Assembly: GCA_005788585.1 (NCBI GenBank)
Contig: SYBY01000283.1
Span: forward strand, 1-10,459
Direction of reading: 5' to 3'
DNA from: Actinomycetota bacterium
GTDB lineage: Bacteria > Actinomycetota > Thermoleophilia > Solirubrobacterales > Solirubrobacteraceae
DNA length: 10,459 bases
The notes below the pieces were generated by a model. It ran no database searches, was not told where the DNA came from, and was given only the letters and a program-made list of their open reading frames with translations. A program made the translations under genes and the position numbers. Shown piece by piece: positions 1 to 5,275 of this stretch. How positions within the stretch are numbered: the first letter of the stretch is position 1; every line of letters starts with the position of its first letter.

Positions 1-45
1 AACTGAATTGGCCTTTTGTCGGATCACGCGGTACAACTCGCGTCC

Positions 46-73
46 GACCGACGAGCCAACTGTCCGGTCGGTC
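46..73. promoter_or_regulatory. Inverted repeat resembling a TetR-type operator
   Basis: Arms GACCGAC (46-52) and GTCGGTC (67-73) are perfect reverse complements separated by 14 bases. The right arm is also nested in an imperfect 16-bp palindrome at 60-75 (6 of 8 pairs match). Repeats of CCGAC/GTCGG are common in operators of actinobacterial TetR-family regulators. The site lies about 95 bases before the first gene and may instead control a gene beyond the left edge, since bases 1-27 could open a minus-strand frame from a GTG at 27. No regulator is assigned to it. In DNA this GC-rich, chance palindromes are common, so this is tentative. Confidence 0.3.
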
Positions 74-155
74 AGTGCGGATGTGTCCTGAGGGGGAAGG
101 GTCGAACACCGCGCGGCGTCGGGGCCGCGCGGCGTCCGCCCGGCGGCGGACGCGC

Positions 156-161
156 GATACT
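156..161 (+). promoter_or_regulatory. Likely -10 box of the first gene
   Basis: GATACT stands in an otherwise purely G/C stretch, with six bases between it and the ATG at 168. It matches the actinobacterial -10 pattern TANNNT at the conserved A and final T. The spacing puts transcription start at or beside the A of the ATG, so a leaderless mRNA is expected. No convincing -35 box or Shine-Dalgarno sequence is visible. Confidence 0.45.
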
Positions 162-167
162 CCGCCG

Positions 168-683
168 ATGCGCCAGCTCGTTCTCACGTCCGTCATCGCC
201 GTGTGTGTCGCGGCGCTCCTGCCGTCGGCCGCCGCCGCGAAGCGGTACGACATCCCCGCCACGATGGGTGACCAGCTCCCCGCGCTCGTCGAGGAGACGC
301 CCGTCGGCGTCATGCTCCCGCAGTCGCTGCCCTTCGACTACAGCGGCCGGCTCTACGCCTCGACCGAGGTCACCGAGGGGGCCTGGTTCGTCTCGCTCGC
401 CGGGGCCAAGGACTGTCGCGGCGCGAATGCGTGCACGCTCGGGACCCTCTCGGGGGTCCAGGGCGGCGAGCGCAACAACCGCATCCGCGTGCGGCTCTCC
501 GACGGGAAGAACGGCTGGTACCGGCCGCTGTCGTGCGGCGGCTCCTGCGCGCCGCCGTCCATCGAGTTCGTGCGCAACAAGGTGCTGTACGGGATCCAGG
601 CCAAGGTCTTCCAGCGCGGGAAGGGCGCCAAGCGGATCCTGACCGACGCCGCGAACTCCGCACTCGCCGCCGGACTGCGCTGA
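168..683 (+). CDS. Secreted Cys-containing protein of unknown function
   Basis: This encodes 171 residues. I do not recognise the family. Residues 1-24 form a classic Sec signal peptide: a short start, a hydrophobic core (about residues 4-20) and an AAAA cleavage region before KRYD. The mature part is about 147 residues with no further membrane segment. Its four cysteines form two close pairs, C83/C89 (CRGANAC) and C123/C127 (CGGSC), which in an exported protein suggests two small disulfide loops. The middle is rich in aromatic and beta-prone residues (about 58-148), so a small beta domain is plausible. The frame stays open up to an ATG at 75, but that would put 31 Arg-rich residues before the signal peptide and ignore the -10 box at 156-161, so the ATG at 168 is preferred. 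The next gene starts 50 bases downstream with its own promoter, so the two are probably not an obligate operon. Confidence 0.75.
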   Translation: MRQLVLTSVIAVCVAALLPSAAAAKRYDIPATMGDQLPALVEETPVGVMLPQSLPFDYSGRLYASTEVTEGAWFVSLAGAKDCRGANACTLGTLSGVQGGERNNRIRVRLSDGKNGWYRPLSCGGSCAPPSIEFVRNKVLYGIQAKVFQRGKGAKRILTDAANSALAAGLR

Positions 684-696
684 CGCCGAGGGGCGG

Positions 697-725
697 TTGC
701 CCGCCGCCTGTTAAAGCTATAGCGT
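697..725 (+). promoter_or_regulatory. Promoter of the alpha/beta hydrolase gene
   Basis: TTGCCC (697-702) is a reasonable -35 box. After a 17-base spacer comes TAGCGT (720-725), a full match to the TANNNT -10 pattern. The overlapping TATAGC (718-723) is an alternative. Start of transcription is expected around 730-734, so the mRNA would be leaderless or nearly so at the ATG at 734. The -10 region lies inside the 27-bp element shared with the FAH promoter. A small hairpin (GGCGG 692-696, CCGCC 701-705) overlaps the -35 box and might weakly end transcription of the preceding gene. Confidence 0.5.
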
Positions 726-737
726 GTGCTTTTATGA
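711..737 (+). promoter_or_regulatory. 27-bp promoter/operator element, copy 1
   Basis: This AT-rich island reads TTAWAGCTATASC, then three variable bases, then TGCTTTTRTGA. Aligned without gaps to copy 2 (4383-4357, minus strand), 21 of 27 positions are identical. It contains the palindrome GCTATAGC (716-723), overlaps the -10 region, and covers the start codon (ATG 734-736 is element positions 24-26). A repressor bound here would block both RNA polymerase and the start site. The TetR-family protein encoded at 1745-2371, between the two copies, is the obvious candidate binder, but that is inference. Confidence 0.55.
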
Positions 738-1696
738 GACCTCACGCGCTGCTCGCCTCTGCCGCCCTCGCGCTGCTGGCCCTCGTCCCGGCGCCTGCAT
801 CGGCTGCGGTCACCGTCGAGAAGGCGTCGATCCCCATCGAAGGTGGGCGCCTCGATGCGACCATCTCGCGGCCGGGGCCGGGCACGCGCCCCGCGGTCGT
901 GGTCGCGGCGGGCCTCGGCGGCCTCTACTCGGGGAACCCCGCGAAGTACGCGAGCCGCTTCGTCGAGGCGGGTATGACGGTCGTCGGCTTCGACTACCGC
1001 CACTTCGGCGCGAGCACGGGCACGCCGAAACGCCTCATCGACCTGCGTAAGCAGCGTCGCGACTGGCGTGCCGCGATCGCGTTCACCAAGCAGCTGGCCG
1101 ACGTGGACAGCTCCCGGATCGCGCTGTGGGGCACGTCGATGTCCGGCGGGCACGTCCTCTTCCTGGCCGCCGAGTACCCCGAGCTCCAGGCCGTGGTCTC
1201 ACAGGTCCCGCACATGGATGGGCGCGGCGCGGCGGCACGGCAGGATCCGAGGACCTTCGCGGGCATCGTGGCACGCACGGCCCTGGACCTCGCCAGCGCC
1301 TCCGTCGGCGGCTCGCCGGTCCAGATCCCGCTCATCGGGCGCCCGGGCAGCACCGCGCTCATGACCGCCCCCGGGGCGTGGGAGTACGCCCAGCAGGCCT
1401 ACGTCGGCACGGGCTGGGTCAACGCCGTGCCCGCGCGCGCGTCGCTGAGCGTCCTGGGCTACTCGCCGGTGCTGCAGGCCCGCGCGTCGAAGGTCCCGAC
1501 GCAGATCATGGTCGCGACCGGTGACAAGGTGGCGCCGCCCGAGCCGGCCCGCCGTCTCGCCACCACGCTCGGGGCGGACTTCCTCGAGGTCGACACCGAC
1601 CATTTCGGCGTCTACTCGGGCCCGATCTTCGAGACCATGGTCGCCCGGCAGACGGCGTTCCTGCGGGCTCGGCTGGGTCTCGCCCCGGCCGGCTGA
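734..1696 (+). CDS. Secreted alpha/beta hydrolase
   Basis: This encodes 320 residues. Residues 1-24 are a Sec signal peptide ending APASA before AVTVEK, so the enzyme acts outside the membrane. The rest is one alpha/beta-hydrolase domain. The first strands and oxyanion region are near PAVVVAAGLGG (53-63), the DYRHFGAS loop at 87-94, and the nucleophile elbow at 133-138 is GTSMSG with S135 as likely nucleophile. The acid is probably D264 (ATGDKVAPP) and the histidine H290 (DTDHFG). The elbow has Ser where the textbook GxSxG motif has its last Gly, followed by GGH; I recall GTSxSGG in dienelactone-hydrolase-like and X-Pro-peptidase-like members, so it is probably active. The substrate is likely an ester, lactone or amide and cannot be named. 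The ATG at 734 is fixed by the promoter and signal peptide. TetR follows after 48 bases on the same strand, so read-through into the regulator is possible. Confidence 0.85.
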   Translation: MRPHALLASAALALLALVPAPASAAVTVEKASIPIEGGRLDATISRPGPGTRPAVVVAAGLGGLYSGNPAKYASRFVEAGMTVVGFDYRHFGASTGTPKRLIDLRKQRRDWRAAIAFTKQLADVDSSRIALWGTSMSGGHVLFLAAEYPELQAVVSQVPHMDGRGAAARQDPRTFAGIVARTALDLASASVGGSPVQIPLIGRPGSTALMTAPGAWEYAQQAYVGTGWVNAVPARASLSVLGYSPVLQARASKVPTQIMVATGDKVAPPEPARRLATTLGADFLEVDTDHFGVYSGPIFETMVARQTAFLRARLGLAPAG

Positions 1697-1744
1697 GCAG
1701 GGCCGGCGCGCCGCTGTCGCGGAGCGCTGGCAGGATTGGCGCCC

Positions 1745-2371
1745 ATGGCCGGACCGAAGCGCCAGATCGAGCGGGACAGCGGCACGCAGCAGGTGTACAA
1801 GGGCACGCGACCGGGAGGCCGCAGCGCCCGCGTGCGCGCCGCCGTGCTCGCCGCCGCAGCCGCCGAGCTGCAGGACCACGGCTACGACGGCTTCTCGTTG
1901 CCGCGCGTGGCCGAGCGCGCCGGGGTGGCGCTGACGACGGTCCACCGGCGCTGGGGCACGAAGGCCCGGCTCATCGCCGACATCTTCGCCGACGTCACCA
2001 GCGTCGCGGTCCCCGAGCCGCAGGGCGCCACGCTGGAAGAGGACCTGCGCACGCTCGCCGCCGGGGTCGCCGCGTCACTGGAGAACCCGATGTTCGTCAC
2101 GCTCCTGCGCAGTGCGTTCGTTCTCCCCGACGAGGAGCTGGCCGCGGTGCGTGAGGCGTTCTGGGCGACGAGGTTCGCGGTCGCCGAGTCGGTGGTCGGC
2201 CGGGCCGTCGCGCGCGGCGAGCTGCCGGAAGGGACGAACGGGTGGTCGGTCGTCGAGCGGGTGCACGCGCCGATCTGGATGCGCCTGCTGATCACCGGTC
2301 TGCCCGTTGACGGCGCCTACATCGACGAGCTGGTGCGCAACACGCTGGTGATCGCCGGCCGCGACGGCTGA
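1745..2371 (+). CDS. TetR-family transcriptional regulator
   Basis: This encodes 208 residues. After a basic, probably flexible N-terminus (1-26) comes a TetR-type helix-turn-helix domain at about 27-80. It has a first helix with A33-E41, then HGYDGFSLPRVAERAGVAL (45-63) and the recognition segment TTVHRRWGTKARLI (64-77). Residues from about 90 on form the variable all-helical ligand-binding and dimer domain. Family members are usually ligand-released repressors. The ATG at 1745 is preferred over an in-frame TTG at 1736. AGGA at 1732-1735 could be a ribosome-binding site nine bases away, or CAGGAT (1731-1736) a weak -10 for a leaderless start. The neighbours are a secreted hydrolase upstream and a convergent catabolic run downstream. 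The paired 27-bp elements at the promoters of those two units are the likely targets (inference). The coding sequence ends directly against the MBL gene, stop to stop. Confidence 0.88.
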   Translation: MAGPKRQIERDSGTQQVYKGTRPGGRSARVRAAVLAAAAAELQDHGYDGFSLPRVAERAGVALTTVHRRWGTKARLIADIFADVTSVAVPEPQGATLEEDLRTLAAGVAASLENPMFVTLLRSAFVLPDEELAAVREAFWATRFAVAESVVGRAVARGELPEGTNGWSVVERVHAPIWMRLLITGLPVDGAYIDELVRNTLVIAGRDG

Positions 2372-3412
2372 TCAGGGGTGCGCGGCGGCGTCGAGGGTCG
2401 CCTTCAGGCGGGCGACCTTCCACATCAGCGCCGGGCGCTCGCGGTGCGAGATCGCCGTCGGGACCCCACGGCGCGCACGGTCGATGAGCACGACGTTGCC
2501 GACGGTCCGCTCGGGGCTGTCCCACCGGCCCCAGGGTTCCAGCGCGAACTCGTCGCTCAGGACGATCTCCGCTGCGGTCTCGTCGATGGTGCGGCCCTGC
2601 GCTAGGAGCCGCGTGGCGCGCGCGGTGAGCCACGACCAGTAGCGGTCGAGCTGCGCGACCTCACCGAGGCCGCCGACCGGGCCGTGGCCGGGGACGATGA
2701 CCTCGGGCTCGAGGCCGGCGAGGACGTGCAGCGCGGCCTGCCAGGACGAGACCGGGCCGCTCCAGCCGTTCGGCGTGACGCCGACGAAGAGCAGGTCGCC
2801 CGCGAAGACCGCGGCGACATCGGGCACGTGCACGATCGTGTCGCCCGCTGTGTGTGCGGGTCCCAGCCGGTGCAGGTGCAGCTCGCGGCCGCCGGTGTCC
2901 ATCTCCAGCCGGCGGGCGAAGGTCCTGTCCGGCGTGCGGATGTCGATGCCCGAGAAGTCGAACGGGGCGAGCATGCCGTCCAGGTACGCGCCGAAGCGCC
3001 TCGGCGGCCCCACGCCGAACCGGCTGAGCAGGCGCACGCCGAGTTGCGCGCGCCGCAGGCTCGCGGGGTTCTCGTGCGCGAGGTCCTCCGCGGCGTGGTC
3101 CGAGCAGATGAACTCGGCGTCAAGCAGGAGCTGCAGGCCGTGGACGTGGTCGCCGTCGGCGTGGGTGGCGATGACGGTGCGGATCGGCGTGTCCACGCGC
3201 CTGGCGATCGCCGCCAGCATCCGCTGCGTCAGGCGGAGATCCCACGCGGTGTCGATGAGCACCGCCTCGTCCGCGCCGACCACGAGGCCGCAGTTCGATT
3301 CGCTCCAGTCCCCGTTGGGCTGCAACCACGCGTACGTGCCCGGTGCGACCTCGGTCAGCCCGCCTGCGAACCGGGCCGGCGCGCCGCGCAGCGTCCCGAC
3401 CGCCCCGCTCAC
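2372..3412 (-). CDS. MBL-fold metallo-hydrolase with altered metal motif
   Basis: This encodes 346 residues with no signal peptide, so it is likely cytoplasmic. A metallo-beta-lactamase fold covers about 20-265. The strand and Asp at VLIDTAWD (51-58) lead to the metal motif THADGDHVHG (83-92), then GPAHTAGDT (184-192, H187), FAGDLLF (203-209, D206) and VPGHGPVGG (240-248, H243). The remainder (about 265-346) is a helical tail. The usual HxHxDH motif reads H84-A-D86-G-D88-H89, so the second His is Asp. Related fold members from memory include lactonases, thioesterases and glyoxalase II, so hydrolysis of an ester, thioester or lactone is the best guess. The GTG start at 3412 overlaps the FAH stop as GTGA, so translation is probably coupled and the two proteins are likely used together. 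The gene ends at the palindrome TGATCA, sharing no spacer with the convergent TetR gene, so no terminator fits between them. Confidence 0.85.
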   Translation of the reverse strand: MSGAVGTLRGAPARFAGGLTEVAPGTYAWLQPNGDWSESNCGLVVGADEAVLIDTAWDLRLTQRMLAAIARRVDTPIRTVIATHADGDHVHGLQLLLDAEFICSDHAAEDLAHENPASLRRAQLGVRLLSRFGVGPPRRFGAYLDGMLAPFDFSGIDIRTPDRTFARRLEMDTGGRELHLHRLGPAHTAGDTIVHVPDVAAVFAGDLLFVGVTPNGWSGPVSSWQAALHVLAGLEPEVIVPGHGPVGGLGEVAQLDRYWSWLTARATRLLAQGRTIDETAAEIVLSDEFALEPWGRWDSPERTVGNVVLIDRARRGVPTAISHRERPALMWKVARLKATLDAAAHP

Positions 3413-4344
3413 GTCGCGATGCGGTTGGTGAGCGTCCCGACCCCGTCGAGCTCGAGGTGGACCTCGTCTCCCGGCTCCAGGAACCGGTCCAGCTCCAGGC
3501 CGCAGCAGCCCGCGAGCGTGCCCAGCGAGATGACCTCGCCGGGGATGAGGCGCTCGTCGGCCGCGATGTGGGCGATCACGTCATCGAGGGAGTGGATCGC
3601 TCCGGCCGTCGACCCCTCGCACCAGAGCTCGCCGTTGACCTCGACGCGGCCCGTGACGCGGTCCCACCGGGGCAGGATCTCGTCGGCCGTCACGAGTACG
3701 GGTCCCATCCCGGTGGCGAACGACTTCGCCTTCACGACGCCGCTGAACGGACTGCGCCGCTCGTCGAGGAACTGCACGTCGCGTGCGCTGAAGTCGTTGA
3801 TGACGGTGAACGCGCCGATGACGTCCTCGGCGCGGGGCGGGCCGTCCGTCGCCGTGTCCCACGGGCGGGTGACGATCGCGCCGAGCTCCAGCTCGAAGTC
3901 CAGGAAGGACGACACCGCAGGCCGGCGCACGATCGCCCCGTCGGGGACGAAGGTCGTGTGGCTGCCGAAGTAGAACTGCGGCACCTCGTAGAAGCGGGGC
4001 GCGGGCTTCAGCGCCGGGAAGGTCCGGCGCGTCACGCCCTCGTAGGCGCCGATCGCCCAGCTCGCCGGTTTCGGCATGAACCGGCGCACCATCGTGCGCG
4101 CCGCGCGGGTGTAGTGCTCCTCGACGACCATCACGCCGCGGAACGACGTGGGGTTGAAGGGGAGGCCGGTGGGCGCGCCGGTCTTCGGTCCCGTCGCGAG
4201 CTGGGCGGCGGCGCGCGCCCTGGCGTCGGGACCCGCGCCGAGGAAGGTCAGTGGGTGGTCGTCTCCGGGGACGCCGATGGCGACCCAGGCGTTCCGCTCA
4301 GGGCTCCAGGCGGTGAGTGAGCCGTCTGCCATGCCGATGTGCAT
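3409..4344 (-). CDS. Fumarylacetoacetate hydrolase (FAH) family protein
   Basis: From the ATG at 4344 this encodes 311 residues; a TTG at 4356 would add four. An in-frame TGA directly before the TTG excludes anything longer. The FAH catalytic domain fills about the last 240 residues. Numbered from the TTG, the metal ligands are E155 and E157 (DFELELGAI) and D188 (INDFSARD), with K209/K211 and the loop SGVVKAKSF near 205-213. The end has the usual SLGTLAGC and EPGDEVHLELDGVGTL segments. Family members hydrolyse or decarboxylate C-C bonds of 2,4-dioxo acids in aromatic-ring and amino-acid breakdown, using Mg2+ or Mn2+. The N-terminal part (about 1-115) is longer than in the shortest, single-domain members, somewhat like eukaryotic FAH. 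The gene has its own promoter element in the 35-base gap after the lyase-family gene, and overlaps the MBL gene by four bases. No Shine-Dalgarno sequence is visible for either start. Confidence 0.87.
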   Translation of the reverse strand: MHIGMADGSLTAWSPERNAWVAIGVPGDDHPLTFLGAGPDARARAAAQLATGPKTGAPTGLPFNPTSFRGVMVVEEHYTRAARTMVRRFMPKPASWAIGAYEGVTRRTFPALKPAPRFYEVPQFYFGSHTTFVPDGAIVRRPAVSSFLDFELELGAIVTRPWDTATDGPPRAEDVIGAFTVINDFSARDVQFLDERRSPFSGVVKAKSFATGMGPVLVTADEILPRWDRVTGRVEVNGELWCEGSTAGAIHSLDDVIAHIAADERLIPGEVISLGTLAGCCGLELDRFLEPGDEVHLELDGVGTLTNRIAT

Positions 4345-4356
4345 GAGCAGAGTCAA

Positions 4357-4383
4357 TCACAAAAGCAACAGGTATAGCTATAA
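4357..4383 (-). promoter_or_regulatory. 27-bp promoter/operator element, copy 2
   Basis: Read on the minus strand, this matches the element before the alpha/beta hydrolase gene at 21 of 27 positions with no gaps. It contains the perfect palindrome TATAGCTATA (4373-4382) and a probable -10 box TATACC (4376-4371). It fills most of the gap between the lyase-family stop (4392) and the FAH start, so the FAH-MBL pair can be transcribed independently of the upstream gene. No -35 box of TTG type stands at the expected distance, so an activator or an extended operator may matter. The ATG in copy 1 corresponds to a GTG here (4360-4358) that is out of frame with FAH. Confidence 0.55.
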
Positions 4384-4391
4384 CTACCCGA

Positions 4392-5198
4392 TCACCTGGC
4401 GAACCGGCGCTGTAGATCCCCGTGCGGGATCGTCTCGCGGGTGAAGCCGAAGGTCCCGTCTTCGAGCATCTCGCGCCCGGCGCGCTCGACGTAGGCCAGC
4501 GCGGCACGGGCGAGGCTCCCACCGACGCTGACGCGCGCGACACCGAGCGCGCCGAGCGCCGCGACGTCCGGCGACGCGCCGGTCAGGCCGGCCACGACGT
4601 TGAGGGGTGCGTCGATGGCGGACGCCAGGCGCCGGATGTCCTCGGCGTCGTCGACGCCCGGCACGAAGATGCAGTCCGCCCCGGCCGCGACGTAGCGCTC
4701 GGCGCGAGCGAGGCTGTCGTCCAGGGCGTCGTCGACCGGGGCGAGGTAGCTGTCGATCCGGGCATTGAGGACGAACGTCCCCGCGGGCGCCGCGTCCCGT
4801 GCCGCCTCCAGGCGGGCGGCCGCCGCGTCCGGCGTGAAGAGCCCTGCGCCCGGGCCGGGTCGCGCGTCCTCGATGTTCGCGCCGACGGCGCCCGCGGCGG
4901 CGGCGGCCGAGACGGTTGCCGCCACGTCCGTCGCATGCTCGCCGTACCCGGCTTCGAGATCGACCGTCACGGGGCAGTCGACGGCGGCGATGATCTGAGC
5001 CGCGTGCTCGAGCGCTTCGGCCCGGGTCAGCGACCCGTCGGGCCGGGCGAGGCTGAACGCGATGCCTGCACTCGTCGTCGCCAGAGCGGCGAAGCCGACC
5101 TGCTCGAGGACCCGCGCGGACCCGGCGTCCCACGCGTTGGGGAGCACGAGCGGGGCCGATCCGTGGTGCATCGCGAGGAAGCGCTGGGCGGGGTGCAT
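4392..5198 (-). CDS. Isocitrate lyase/PEP mutase superfamily protein
   Basis: This encodes 268 residues and is a cytoplasmic (beta/alpha)8-barrel enzyme without a signal peptide. Family marks in order are LPNAWDAGSA (19-28), TTSAGIAFS (41-49), the Mg-site strand VTVDLEAGYG (77-86, with D80 and E82), GANIED (106-111), VLNARIDSY (143-151) and a C-terminal strand ARVSVGG (221-227). Members cleave or rearrange C-C or P-C bonds of 2-oxo and hydroxy acids, including 2-methylisocitrate lyase, PEP mutase and oxaloacetate decarboxylase. The catalytic KKCGH loop of true isocitrate and methylisocitrate lyases is absent: GEHATDV follows DLEAGYG. This is therefore one of the many short members of unknown substrate, and classic isocitrate lyase is unlikely. 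The ATG at 5198 fits the -10 box seven bases upstream. The gene lies first in the minus-strand run toward FAH and MBL. Confidence 0.85.
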   Translation of the reverse strand: MHPAQRFLAMHHGSAPLVLPNAWDAGSARVLEQVGFAALATTSAGIAFSLARPDGSLTRAEALEHAAQIIAAVDCPVTVDLEAGYGEHATDVAATVSAAAAAGAVGANIEDARPGPGAGLFTPDAAAARLEAARDAAPAGTFVLNARIDSYLAPVDDALDDSLARAERYVAAGADCIFVPGVDDAEDIRRLASAIDAPLNVVAGLTGASPDVAALGALGVARVSVGGSLARAALAYVERAGREMLEDGTFGFTRETIPHGDLQRRFAR

Positions 5199-5205
5199 GG
5201 AGCGG

Positions 5206-5211
5206 ACCGTA
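5206..5211 (-). promoter_or_regulatory. -10 box, leaderless start of lyase-family gene
   Basis: On the minus strand TACGGT matches TANNNT and is followed by seven bases and then the ATG at 5198. That spacing predicts transcription starting at the start codon. No Shine-Dalgarno sequence is present. The same geometry occurs before the dehydrogenase gene at 7757-7762. Confidence 0.5.
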
Positions 5212-5231
5212 CCCCGGCGTGCGGAGTAGAC

Positions 5232-5258
5232 GCGCGGGGCGGCTGGGCCGCCCCGCGC
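5232..5258 (-). terminator. Perfect 12-bp GC hairpin
   Basis: GCGCGGGGCGGC (5232-5243) and GCCGCCCCGCGC (5247-5258) pair perfectly around the loop TGG. It lies 17 bases past the stop of the propeller gene and before the promoter of the lyase-family gene, which is where a terminator insulating the two units would sit. There is no T-run on the minus strand, which is common for hairpin terminators in very GC-rich Actinobacteria. Confidence 0.6.
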
Positions 5259-5275
5259 TGGTTCCCGACCGACCG

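Noticed and set aside
75..167. N-terminal extension of the first gene from an ATG at 75
   Set aside because: It would place an Arg-rich stretch before a clean signal peptide, and a -10 box lies at 156-161.
1685..1707. Inverted repeat around the alpha/beta hydrolase stop as a terminator
   Set aside because: Only six GC pairs with mismatched flanks and no following T-run; repeats of GCCGGC are expected by composition.
2684..3973. Plus-strand open frame of 429 codons across the MBL and FAH genes
   Set aside because: It spans two real minus-strand genes with conserved metal motifs and has no recognisable domain itself.
4392..5198. Calling the lyase-family gene isocitrate lyase or methylisocitrate lyase
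   Set aside because: The catalytic KKCGH loop is missing, and at 268 residues it is far shorter than isocitrate lyase.
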